Positions 16,479-24,670 of a stretch of 55,964 bases of DNA are shown piece by piece; the stretch's first letter is position 1; each line of letters starts with the position of its first letter. The stretch lies in the NCBI GenBank assembly GCA_035630615.1, contig DASQKI010000062.1, forward strand, positions 1 to 55,964. Reading direction: 5' to 3'. The translations under genes and the position numbers were made by a program. Origin of the DNA: DATFRX01 sp035630615. Its GTDB lineage: Bacteria; Actinomycetota; Actinomycetes; Propionibacteriales; Nocardioidaceae. Under the pieces are notes generated by a model. It saw only the letters and a program-made list of their open reading frames with translations, was not told the DNA's origin and ran no database searches.

Positions 16479-17635
16479 CCCGTACTCCCACGGTCGCCGA
16501 GGTGCAGGCTGTACTCGAGGCGACCTACGACCCGCGTCGGGCCGAAGAGTGGGACGCCGTCGGCCTCGTCGCCGGTGACCCGAACGCCACGGTGCACAAG
16601 ATCCTCCTCGCCGTGGATCCGACCGACGCGGTGATCGAAGAGGCGGTCGCCACCGACGTCGATCTCCTCGTCACCCACCACCCGCTGCTGTTGCGCCCGG
16701 TCAACTCGGTCGCGGCGACGACACCGAAGGGCCGGGCGGTCCACAAGCTCATCGTCAACAAGGTCGCGTTGCTCACCGCGCACACCAATGCCGACGCTCC
16801 GCCCGGCGGGGTCTCCGAGGCGATGGCTCATGCCCTCGGGATCGAGGACCCGAAGCCGATCGCGGCCCAGCCGGCCGACCCGACGGACAAGCTCGTCACG
16901 TTCGTCCCGCGAGCCGACGCGGCACGGGTCATCGACGCCCTCGCGGCCGCGGGTGCCGGCGACATCGGGGCCTATGAGCGCTGTGCGTACACCTCTGACG
17001 GCACCGGCACATTCCGACCGACGACGGGGGCCGACCCCGCCATCGGTGAGGTCGGGACGATCGAGGAGGTGTCGGAGACGCGGGTCGAGATGGTCGTGCC
17101 CCGAGCCCGTCGGTCCGCCGTCGTCGAGGCGCTGCGTGCGGCGCACCCGTACGAGGAGGCGGCGTTCGACGTCTACGAGCTGGCGGCAGGGCCGAGCGAC
17201 AGCGGCAGCGGCCGGATCGGTCGGCTCACCGAGCCCACGACGTTGCGGGCCTTCGCCGACGCCGTGGTCGCGGCGCTGCCGACGACCCACAGCGTCGCTC
17301 GAGTAGCCGGCGACCCGGACCAGCCGATCCACACAGTGGCCCTCTGCGGCGGATCCGGTGACTTCCTGCTCGATCAGGTGCGCGCGTCCGATGCCGACGT
17401 CTATGTCACGTCCGACCTGCGGCACCATCCGGCATCGGAGCTGTCCGAGCATGGCGCGCCGGCCCTGATCGATGTGCCGCATTGGGCGGCCGAATGGACC
17501 TGGCTTCCGGTCGTCGAGCGCCTTCTCACTGCCGCTCTGGCGGCTGAGGCCATTACGGTGGAGACTCGCGTGTCGACGATCGTCACCGACCCGTGGACCA
17601 CCCACGTCCCGATGAGCCGAGGAGCCCCCCGCTGA
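16475..17635 (+). CDS. Nif3-like dinuclear metal centre protein
   Basis: The 386-residue product matches the Nif3/YqfO family with its inserted PII-like domain: an N-terminal GLVAGDP and LLVTHHPLLLRP (metal-binding His pair), AHTNADAPPGGV, a middle domain with VTFVPRADAARVIDALAAAGAGDIGAYERC, and a C-terminal part with ALCGGSGDFL and VTSDLRHHPA. The family forms hexamers with dinuclear metal sites and may act as a GTP cyclohydrolase-like or phosphatase enzyme; function is unproven. It overlaps the genes on both sides, consistent with one transcript. Confidence 0.88.
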   Translation: MTRTPTVAEVQAVLEATYDPRRAEEWDAVGLVAGDPNATVHKILLAVDPTDAVIEEAVATDVDLLVTHHPLLLRPVNSVAATTPKGRAVHKLIVNKVALLTAHTNADAPPGGVSEAMAHALGIEDPKPIAAQPADPTDKLVTFVPRADAARVIDALAAAGAGDIGAYERCAYTSDGTGTFRPTTGADPAIGEVGTIEEVSETRVEMVVPRARRSAVVEALRAAHPYEEAAFDVYELAAGPSDSGSGRIGRLTEPTTLRAFADAVVAALPTTHSVARVAGDPDQPIHTVALCGGSGDFLLDQVRASDADVYVTSDLRHHPASELSEHGAPALIDVPHWAAEWTWLPVVERLLTAALAAEAITVETRVSTIVTDPWTTHVPMSRGAPR

Positions 17636-18375
17636 AAGCCGACCTGAGCGCCGTGCGGACGCTGCTCGATGTGCAGACCGTCGACAGTTCGCTCCAGCAG
17701 CTCGCCCATCGCAAGAAAAACCTGCCACAGCACGCCGAGCTGGCCGAAGTCACCAAGCGCAGGTCCGCCCTCGACAGTCGCCTGGTCGAGCTGGACACCC
17801 AGATCGCCGATCTCACCCGAGAGCAGAAGAAGGCCGATGTCGATGTCGAACAGGTGAAGTCGCGTCGGGTTCGCGATCAGCAGCGCCTCGACACCGGGCA
17901 GGTGTCGTCGCCGCGAGAGCTGGAGCAGCTGCAGAGTGAGATCGTCGCTCTCGACCGACGGATCGGCGTCCTCGAAGACGCCGAGCTGGAGATCATGGAG
18001 CAGCTCGAGACCTTCCAAGGCGAGCTGACCGAGGTGGCGTCCGAGCTGGAGGACCTGAACGGCAAGGCGACGCAGATCGAGTCGGCGCGTGACGAGGCGG
18101 TCGGCGAGCTCGACCGCGAGGCGGCCGATGCGACCGCCGAACGAACGAGGCTTGCCGCCGACGTACCGGAGCAGCTGCTGGCCGTCTACGAACGGATGCG
18201 GGCGCAGCTGGGCGGCGTCGGCGCAGCGGCATTGCGGCGTCGGCGGTGCGAGGGCTGTCGCCTGGAGCTCACCGAGGCCGACTTCGCGGCGATCCGATCC
18301 GCGCCCGATGACGAGGTGCTGCGTTGCCCCGAGTGCAACCGGATTCTCGTCCGTACGCCCGATTCGGGGTTGTGA
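17632..18375 (+). CDS. C4 zinc-ribbon coiled-coil protein, possible CTG start
   Basis: The product of about 247 residues is mostly a long antiparallel coiled coil (LEQLQSEIVALDRRIG and similar heptads) ending in a C4 zinc ribbon, RRCEGC followed after about 30 residues by CPEC. Homologues I recall start MKAD...LLDVQ; here the matching position is CTG at 17632, placed 7 nt after AGGAG and overlapping the Nif3 stop. A GTG at 17593 exists in frame but lies inside the Nif3 gene and adds an unlikely leader. The family, encoded beside Nif3 and RNase H genes, has no settled function. The next gene's ATG overlaps its TGA. Confidence 0.8.
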   Translation: MKADLSAVRTLLDVQTVDSSLQQLAHRKKNLPQHAELAEVTKRRSALDSRLVELDTQIADLTREQKKADVDVEQVKSRRVRDQQRLDTGQVSSPRELEQLQSEIVALDRRIGVLEDAELEIMEQLETFQGELTEVASELEDLNGKATQIESARDEAVGELDREAADATAERTRLAADVPEQLLAVYERMRAQLGGVGAAALRRRRCEGCRLELTEADFAAIRSAPDDEVLRCPECNRILVRTPDSGL

Positions 18376-19526
18376 TGGCTCCGAGTCGGGTGATCATCGA
18401 GGCCGACGGCGGCGCGCGGGGCAACCCGGGTCCGGCGGCCTATGGAGCACTGATCCGCGACGCCGATACCGGCGAGGTCATCGCCGAGCGGGCCGAGCAC
18501 ATCGGCGTCGCGACCAACAACGTCGCCGAATATCGCGGGCTCATCGCCGGGCTGGAGCTCGTCCGCGAGCACACCCCGGACGCCGGTGTCGAGGCAAGGA
18601 TGGACTCCAAGCTCGTCGTCGAGCAGATGGCCGGACGGTGGAAGATCAAAAACGCCGGACTCCGGCCGTTGGCGTTGCAGGCTCGCGCGATGGCGCCGGT
18701 CGACGTCACCTGGACGTGGGTGCCGCGGGCAGAGAACGGCGCCGCCGACGCCTTGGTCAATCGCTGTCTCGACGACGGTCCGGGGTCGCGCATCGATACG
18801 GCCGGCTCGGGCACCCAGACGGAGCCGGCGCCTCCGACCCCGGTCGTGCAACCGCTCGTGGGCTGGCGCCCGCCGGCAGCGGGCACGCCGACGGCCCTGA
18901 TCCTGCTGCGACACGGCGTCACCGCCCACACCGTCGGCAAGATGTTCAGCGGTTCCAGTGGCGCCGACCCGAAGCTCAACGCCGAGGGCAAGGCGCAGGC
19001 AACGCGGGCGGCCGACTGGCTGCGGCGCTGGCGCTCGCTCGCCACCGACGCGCAGCTCAACGACACGATCGCCGCGGTGCACTCGTCCCCCCTGCGGCGC
19101 TGCCGCGAGACGGCCGAGATCGTCGGCAAGCGGCTCGGCATCAGCATCGGCGTCGACGACGATCTGGTCGAGACCGACTTCGGCGAGTGGGACGGACGTA
19201 CCTACCCCGAGGTCCAGGAGCGCTGGCCGGACGAGTTCACCGCCTGGATCGGCTCGACCGCCGTCGCGCCGCCGGGCGGTGAGCCCATCGACCGCGTCGC
19301 CGAGCGAGCTGGCGGAGCCCTACATCGGCTCATCGACAAATACCCGGGCCAGACCGTGGTCGTGGTCAGCCATGTGACGCCGATGAAGATGATCCTCCGC
19401 GAAACCCTCCAGGCGCCGATGGACGTCATTCACCACCTGCATGTCGCGCCGGCGTCGCTGTCGATCGTCGCCTGGTGGCCCGACGGCGTGTCGGCGGTCA
19501 AGCTCTTCTCGTACACGCCGATCTGA
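18375..19526 (+). CDS. Bifunctional RNase H / acid phosphatase (histidine phosphatase)
   Basis: The 383-residue protein fuses an RNase HI-type domain (residues about 1-135: VIIEADGGARGNPGPAAYG, AEYRGLIAGLEL, MDSKLVVEQMAG, AENGAADALVN, giving the D-E-D-D metal set) to a phosphoglycerate-mutase-like phosphatase domain beginning about residue 175 with LLRHGVTAHT and containing SSPLRRCRETAEIV and VSHVTPMKMI. Such fusions in Actinobacteria degrade RNA-DNA hybrids and dephosphorylate alpha-ribazole-type substrates in cobalamin assembly. It is the last gene of the four-gene operon; ATG overlaps the upstream TGA. Confidence 0.92.
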   Translation: MAPSRVIIEADGGARGNPGPAAYGALIRDADTGEVIAERAEHIGVATNNVAEYRGLIAGLELVREHTPDAGVEARMDSKLVVEQMAGRWKIKNAGLRPLALQARAMAPVDVTWTWVPRAENGAADALVNRCLDDGPGSRIDTAGSGTQTEPAPPTPVVQPLVGWRPPAAGTPTALILLRHGVTAHTVGKMFSGSSGADPKLNAEGKAQATRAADWLRRWRSLATDAQLNDTIAAVHSSPLRRCRETAEIVGKRLGISIGVDDDLVETDFGEWDGRTYPEVQERWPDEFTAWIGSTAVAPPGGEPIDRVAERAGGALHRLIDKYPGQTVVVVSHVTPMKMILRETLQAPMDVIHHLHVAPASLSIVAWWPDGVSAVKLFSYTPI

Positions 19527-19605
19527 GTCGGCGACCACCGAGGCAACCTCGCCTGGGAGCTCGCCGTATTACTGGGCGAGGGTCGACCGGACGGAGCTGA
19601 GCTGG

Positions 19606-20112
19606 GTGTCGCGACGAAGCAAGTCCGACGAGGAGTACGTCATCTACGTCGCGTCCCGGAGACGACACTTGCTGGCCACGGCGTACTTGCTCGCCGGTGA
19701 CTGGCATCGCGCCGAAGACCTCGTGCAGACCACCCTGACCAAGCTCTATCAGGCGTGGCCACGGGTGCAACGCAAGGGCGACGAGGACGCCTACGTGCGG
19801 ACGATTCTGGTCCGCGTCGGGATCGATGCCCGGCGGCGCTTGTGGAATCGCGAGCGAACCGTCGACGAGATGCCCGAGGTACCCGCAGTTGACCGGGGCG
19901 GCTACGAGCAGCGCGACGAGTTGGTGCGAGCACTGGCAACCCTGCCGCCGAGGCAGCGCGCGACAGTCGTGCTGCGCTATTGGCTCGATCTTTCGGTGGA
20001 AGACACCGCGTCCGAGCTCGGTGTGAGCGCCGGCACGGTCAAGTCGCAGACGGCCAAGGCGCTGGAGCACCTCCGGACCCACCTGGCCCTAGACGAAACG
20101 ACGAGGGGATGA
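19606..20112 (+). CDS. SigE-family (SIG49-like) RNA polymerase sigma factor
   Basis: This 168-residue ECF sigma factor has a sigma2 region (FV-like YVIYVASRRRHLLATAYLLAGDWHRAEDLVQTTLTKLYQAW) and a sigma4 region with the HTH DTASELGVSAGTVKSQTAKALEHLR, preceded by LPPRQRATVVLRYWLDLS. GTG at 19606 is preceded by GGAG with a 9-nt gap; the longer frame to 19441 overlaps the phosphatase gene. The following gene, 4 nt downstream, encodes a membrane protein placed where an anti-sigma-like partner usually lies. Stimulus unknown. Confidence 0.88.
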   Translation: MSRRSKSDEEYVIYVASRRRHLLATAYLLAGDWHRAEDLVQTTLTKLYQAWPRVQRKGDEDAYVRTILVRVGIDARRRLWNRERTVDEMPEVPAVDRGGYEQRDELVRALATLPPRQRATVVLRYWLDLSVEDTASELGVSAGTVKSQTAKALEHLRTHLALDETTRG

Positions 20113-20116
20113 CGTC

Positions 20117-20836
20117 ATGTCCGATCTGGATCTCAAGAGCCGACTCGAGTCGGCCGTTCGCCCGGCCTACGCAGCGTCCGTCGACGCCGAGGCCGACCTG
20201 GCGCGAGGTCGACGGGGCCGCCGGCGCCGGCGAGCGGGTCAGCTCGCGGCCGGCACGAGTGTGTGCGCGGTCGCCGGAGCCGCCGCGGTCGCTGGTCTTC
20301 CGGCCCTCGGCGGTGGGGGAGACGCCGACCCGTCCGGCGACGGCTCGGTGACGGTCGCGACCGCCGACCCCGAAGGGCGACAGCTCACTCTTGACGCGTC
20401 CGACTACAAGAGCGCGGTGCGCGACCATCTCGGCTTGGAGCTCGACGAACCATATACGTCGTTCGGCGAGGACGAGCCGATCCGCTTCTCCGCCCTCATC
20501 CTCAACGACGACCGCGCCTCGCTCGCGGTGTTGCGGATTAGCGACGACGTACGCGAGGGGAGCGAGCCGGTGCCGGCGCTCTGTGCCGACGACCCGGCGT
20601 ACGACACGTGCGACCGGCGCGACCTCCCCGACGGCACCGAGGTCGTCGTCGGCCGCGGAGATGACGACCTGCTCGCCGTCACGTGGGGTCGCGGCGGTGA
20701 CCTGGTGGAAGTCGCCGCACACTTGGCGGCCGGCGGCGACCACGATGTGACGCTCGATCAGCTGGTCGACCTGGTGACGGACGATCGGTTCTACATCAAC
20801 TCCGGCCGCGGTTTCGTCGTAGGCCAGATCGACTAG
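20117..20836 (+). CDS. Membrane protein paired with the sigma factor (possible anti-sigma/sensor)
   Basis: The 239-residue product starts with a soluble, acidic segment (DLKSRLESAVRPAYAASVDAEADLARG), a run of Arg residues, one membrane helix at about 41-63, and an exported domain with two Cys residues (LCADDPAYDTCDRRDLPDGTEVVVG). Such proteins often follow SigE-family sigma genes; none of the ZAS His/Cys motif is visible, so classic zinc anti-sigma activity is unsupported. It begins 4 nt after the sigma gene, implying one operon, and ends 40 bp before rnpB. Confidence 0.7.
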   Translation: MSDLDLKSRLESAVRPAYAASVDAEADLARGRRGRRRRRAGQLAAGTSVCAVAGAAAVAGLPALGGGGDADPSGDGSVTVATADPEGRQLTLDASDYKSAVRDHLGLELDEPYTSFGEDEPIRFSALILNDDRASLAVLRISDDVREGSEPVPALCADDPAYDTCDRRDLPDGTEVVVGRGDDDLLAVTWGRGGDLVEVAAHLAAGGDHDVTLDQLVDLVTDDRFYINSGRGFVVGQID

Positions 20837-20873
20837 CCCGCACGGCGCAGCGTCTGGCCGGCTAGGCTGACAG

Positions 20874-21297
20874 GTGGACGAGCCGGCCGGGCGGCCGCGT
20901 CGGACGGTGCGAACCGTTCGCCGAGGAAGGTCCGGACTCCACAGAGCGGGGTGGTGGGTAACACCCACCCGAGGCGACTCGCGGGATAGTGCCACAGAGA
21001 CAGACCGCCAACGGCCCGACGGCTCGAACCACGTGTTCGGCCGGCGGGTGCGGGCAAGGGTGAAACGGTGGTGTAAGAGACCACCAGCGCACCGGGCAAC
21101 CGGAGCGGCTGGGTAAACCCCATCCGGAGCAAGGTCAAGAAGGCACGGCCACGCCGTGCCGCGCGGATGCCTGAGGGCTGCTCGCCCGAGTCCGCGGGTA
21201 GGCCGCATGAGGGCATCGGCAACGATGCCCCGGAGATGGATGGCCGCCGGGCGCGTCAAGCGCCCACAGAATCCGGCCTACAGGCCGGCTCGTCCGC
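20874..21297 (+). ncRNA. rnpB: RNase P RNA, class A
   Basis: The catalytic RNA of RNase P, which matures tRNA 5' ends. It is recognised by the near-universal GAGGAAGGTCCGGACTCC near 20922, the later GGGTGAAACGG segment, AGAGACCACC, GGGTAAACCCC and the closing ACAGAATCCGGCCTACA. The two ends pair as P1: GGACGAGCCGGCC at 20876-20888 with GGCCGGCTCGTCC at 21283-21295. The exact 5' and 3' ends are good to a few bases only. Confidence 0.95.
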
Positions 21298-21541
21298 TAC
21301 ACCATGGGGTTGTCGCAGTGGCGTGATGAGGGACCCAACTCGGGCACGACGAATCTGGACCGAACGCCGCGATGTGTCCCATATACCTCAGATGCTTGCT
21401 CAAATCGCCAGGGACGTGACGAAATACGCGGGCCGCCACGATCTGCTCGCGATTCCACCGTCGGTCGGTATTTGCCGGCGCGCCGGCGCCTCCTGACCAC
21501 GGGGCCCACTGACGCATGTCTCGACTCCGGAGGCCGAATCC

Positions 21542-23200
21542 ATGAGCAAGCCCGCCATCCTGACAGTCGACGACGACCCCAGGGTGTCGGCCGCGATCTC
21601 ACGGGATCTGCAATCGCGCTACGGCGCCGAATATCGCGTCGTACGGGCGACGTCGGGTGACGAGGCCCTCGGGGTGCTGACCAAGCTCGCCTTGCGCAGC
21701 CAGCCGGTGGCCATGATCGCCTCCGACCAGCGAATGCCGGCGATGACCGGGATCGAGATGCTGGAGCGAGCACGTACCATCGCCCCCGGCGCGAAGCAGC
21801 TGCTGCTCACGGCGTACGCCGACACCGGTGTGGCCATCAAGGCGATCAACGACATCGGGCTCGATCACTATCTCCTCAAGCCGTGGGACCCTCCGGACGA
21901 GCGGCTCTATCCGGTCATCGACGACCTGCTCGGCGACTGGCGGCGGGCCAATCCCGAGGTCACGACCGACCTGCGGGTCGTCGGACACCGATGGTCCGAC
22001 CGAAGCCACGAGATCAAGACGTTCTTGGCCCGCAATCACGTGCCGTATCGGTGGTACGACGTCGAGCGCAACCCCGAGTCGCAGCAACTGATGGAGCTCG
22101 CCCAGGCGACGGCGGCCGAGCTCCCGTTGGTGCTCGTGCCCGAAGGCGAGACGCTTCGCGCACCGTCGACGCCGGATCTCGCCGACTCGCTCGGCATTTC
22201 GACGAGGGCCGAACAACCGCTCTATGACGTGTGCATCGTGGGTGGCGGCCCGGCCGGCCTGGCCGCCGCCGTCTACGCCGCGTCGGAGGGCCTCAGCACC
22301 GTCATCGTCGAGCGCGAGGCACCCGGTGGCCAGGCGGGTCAGAGTGCGAGGATCGAAAACTACCTGGGCTTCCCGAACGGACTAAGCGGCAGCGATCTCG
22401 CGCAACGTGCCGTCGCCCAGGCGGCTCGCTTCGGTGCCGAGACAGTGCTCGCCCGCGACGTCGTCGGCCTGCAGACCCGCGGCCCTGTGCATGCCGTCGT
22501 CCTCGAGGGCGCCGGCGACATCGAGGCCCGGTCGATCATCGTCGCGACGGGCGTGTCCTACCGCCAGCTCGGAGCCGACGGGATCGACGATTTCACCGGA
22601 CGGGGCATCTACTACGGCGCGAACGCGAGTGACGCGACCCAGTGTCAGGGTGACGATGTCTACATCGTCGGCGCCGCCAACTCCGCCGGCCAGGCCGCGC
22701 TCAACCTGGCGAGATTCGCCAAGCGGGTCGTGCTCGTCGTGCGAGCTCCGACGCTCAAGGATCGGATGTCTCGCTACCTGGTGGACCGGATCGAGCACAA
22801 CTCCACGATCGAGGTGCGTTATAGCAGCGAGGTCGTCGGCTGCGCGGGCGACGGGCATCTCGAGAGGCTCACCATCGTCGACCGCGCATCGGACACTCGC
22901 GAAGACGTGCCCGCGAGCTGGCTCTTCGTGTTCATCGGCGCCTCGCCGCGGACCGACTGGCTCGGCCCCGACATCGCCCGCGACGACAAGGGATTCGTCG
23001 TCACCGGTCAAGACCTGCAACACCCGGCGTACGAAGAGCAGTGGCGACTGACTCGGCCGCCGTTCGCCCTCGAAACGAGCCGACCCGGAGTCTTCGCGGC
23101 CGGCGACGTTCGGCTCGACTCGATGAAGCGGGTCGCGTCGGCCGTTGGCGAGGGTGCGATGTCGGTCCACCTCGTGCACCGCTATCTGGCGACGATCTGA
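21542..23200 (+). CDS. Response regulator fused to thioredoxin-reductase-like flavoprotein
   Basis: The 552-residue fusion has a receiver domain (1-125: TVDDDP, phospho-acceptor Asp62 in ASDQRMP, Lys113 in LLKPWD), a glutaredoxin/thioredoxin-like linker domain lacking a CxxC (about 147-215), and an FAD/NADPH domain (from about 230: VGGGPAGLAAAVYA, GQAGQSARIENYLG, VGAANSAGQAALNLA, FAAGDVR). The position that holds CxxC in thioredoxin reductases reads ATQCQG with a single Cys, so disulfide reduction in the usual way is not supported. ATG 21542 has GGAGG 8 nt upstream. Its TGA overlaps the kinase gene's ATG, so phosphorelay to a redox enzyme is likely. Confidence 0.88.
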   Translation: MSKPAILTVDDDPRVSAAISRDLQSRYGAEYRVVRATSGDEALGVLTKLALRSQPVAMIASDQRMPAMTGIEMLERARTIAPGAKQLLLTAYADTGVAIKAINDIGLDHYLLKPWDPPDERLYPVIDDLLGDWRRANPEVTTDLRVVGHRWSDRSHEIKTFLARNHVPYRWYDVERNPESQQLMELAQATAAELPLVLVPEGETLRAPSTPDLADSLGISTRAEQPLYDVCIVGGGPAGLAAAVYAASEGLSTVIVEREAPGGQAGQSARIENYLGFPNGLSGSDLAQRAVAQAARFGAETVLARDVVGLQTRGPVHAVVLEGAGDIEARSIIVATGVSYRQLGADGIDDFTGRGIYYGANASDATQCQGDDVYIVGAANSAGQAALNLARFAKRVVLVVRAPTLKDRMSRYLVDRIEHNSTIEVRYSSEVVGCAGDGHLERLTIVDRASDTREDVPASWLFVFIGASPRTDWLGPDIARDDKGFVVTGQDLQHPAYEEQWRLTRPPFALETSRPGVFAAGDVRLDSMKRVASAVGEGAMSVHLVHRYLATI

Positions 23201-24591
23201 TGCGGGCCGACGACGTACGGGGGCTGGCTCTCTTCGACGGGCTGACCGACGGCCAGCTCGCCGATGTGGTGGCGGCCGGCGACGAGGTGCCGGTCGAGCC
23301 CGGCGTCGAACTGTGGGTCGAAGGCGAGCAGGCCGACTTCTGGTGGGTGCTCCTCGACGGCGCGATCGAACTCGTACGCCACGTCGGCCACGAGCAAAAC
23401 GTGGTCGGCCGGATGGATCTCCCCGGTCGCTGGGCCGGCGGCTTCCGGGCGTGGGACTCGAGTGGCGTCTATCTCGCGACCGGACGGGGCGTGGCGACCG
23501 GGCGCGTGCTGCGGGTGCCCTCTGAGGCGCTACGGGCGTTGACCGACACATGGTTTCCGTTCGGCGGTCACCTCATCGAGGGGTTGTACGGGACGGCTCG
23601 CACCATCGAGGCAACCGTGCGGCAGCGCGAGTCGCTCGTCGCGCTCGGCACTCTCTCCGCGGGACTCGCGCACGAGATCAACAATCCGGCGGCCGCTGCC
23701 ACGCGGGCCGTCGACGCACTCGATGAGACGTGCGGGACACTGCTGTCGTCGATCACCCGGCTGGCAAACGACGAGATCTCGGCCGAGCAGCTCAGCGCGC
23801 TCGACACCCTGCGTCGGGAGATCGAGCCGCGTGTCACGATCGTCGATCCGCTGGATCGGGCCGACGTGGAGGAGGCCCTGTCGACCTGGCTGGCCCGCCA
23901 CGGCGTCGAGCGAGGCTGGGTCATCGCGCCAACCCTCGCCGCCGCCGGCGTCGACGTCGCATGGTGCGAACGGGCCGTCGCGGTGCTCGACGACTCGGCT
24001 CTGGAACCCGGTCTGGAATGGGTGGCGAGCACCCTGGATGCGGCGACGCTTCTCTCTGAGGTGAAGGAGTCGACTCGACACATCTCCGAGCTCGTCGCGG
24101 CCATGAAGTCGTACTCCCAGATGGACCGGGCGTCGGTGCAGCGCTTCGAGGTCACTGAGGGCCTCGAGAGCTCGCTGGTGATGCTCGGGCACAAGCTTCG
24201 CGACGGCGTGGAGGTCGTCCGCGACTACGGCACCGACGTCCCGCCGATCGAGGCGTACGCCGGCGAGCTCAACCAGGTGTGGACGAATCTCATGGACAAC
24301 GCGATCGACGCGATGGACGGCGTCGGCACGCTGCGGCTGGTGACCCGCGCCGACGACGGTGTGGTGGTCGTCGAGATCGGCGACACCGGGCACGGCATGG
24401 AGCCGGTGGTGGTGGCGCGGGCGTTCGAGGCGTTTTTCACCACCAAGGACGTCGGCAAGGGCACCGGGCTCGGGCTCGACATCGCCCGGCGCATCGTGGT
24501 GAATCGTCACGACGGGTCGATCGACATCGACTCGCGGCCGGGCGAGACCGTCGTGCGGGTCCGCCTTCCGCTGCGGGTGCCCGAACCCTGA
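23200..24591 (+). CDS. Sensor histidine kinase with cNMP-type sensor domain
   Basis: The 463-residue soluble kinase has an N-terminal cyclic-nucleotide-binding-like beta-barrel (FDGLTDGQLADVVAAGDEVPVEPG, about 1-130), a dimerisation/H-box helix with phospho-acceptor His158 (GLAHEINNP), a long helical spacer and an HATPase domain (NQVWTNLMDNAIDAM N-box, IGDTGHGM G1-box, FFTTKDVGKGTGLGLDIA). No membrane segment is present. The ATG lies inside the stop of the receiver-flavoprotein fusion, making a two-gene signalling unit. The Asn-Pro after the His and the ATP lid match kinases that feed receivers of this type. Confidence 0.88.
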   Translation: MRADDVRGLALFDGLTDGQLADVVAAGDEVPVEPGVELWVEGEQADFWWVLLDGAIELVRHVGHEQNVVGRMDLPGRWAGGFRAWDSSGVYLATGRGVATGRVLRVPSEALRALTDTWFPFGGHLIEGLYGTARTIEATVRQRESLVALGTLSAGLAHEINNPAAAATRAVDALDETCGTLLSSITRLANDEISAEQLSALDTLRREIEPRVTIVDPLDRADVEEALSTWLARHGVERGWVIAPTLAAAGVDVAWCERAVAVLDDSALEPGLEWVASTLDAATLLSEVKESTRHISELVAAMKSYSQMDRASVQRFEVTEGLESSLVMLGHKLRDGVEVVRDYGTDVPPIEAYAGELNQVWTNLMDNAIDAMDGVGTLRLVTRADDGVVVVEIGDTGHGMEPVVVARAFEAFFTTKDVGKGTGLGLDIARRIVVNRHDGSIDIDSRPGETVVRVRLPLRVPEP

Positions 24592-24604
24592 CCCCCGTCC
24601 TCGG

Positions 24605-24661
24605 CGAGTGGCGCACGGTTGCCGCGCCACGGCGCCGAATTCGACGACCGTGCGCCACTCG
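24605..24661. terminator. 15-bp inverted repeat between convergent genes
   Basis: CGAGTGGCGCACGGT at 24605-24619 is repeated exactly in inverse orientation at 24647-24661, separated by 27 nt. It fills most of the gap between the kinase stop (24591) and the epimerase stop (24671), so it probably ends both transcripts. The long loop is less usual, which leaves room for a dispersed repeat element. Confidence 0.6.
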
Positions 24662-24670
24662 GCGACGGAC

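Noticed and set aside
16256..17728. 490-codon minus-strand open frame
   Set aside because: It is antisense to the Nif3-family gene, which has clear motifs; the opposite frame has none.
21542..23200. Thioredoxin reductase
   Set aside because: The redox CxxC is missing (ATQCQG with one Cys) and a receiver domain is fused in front, so the name would mislead.
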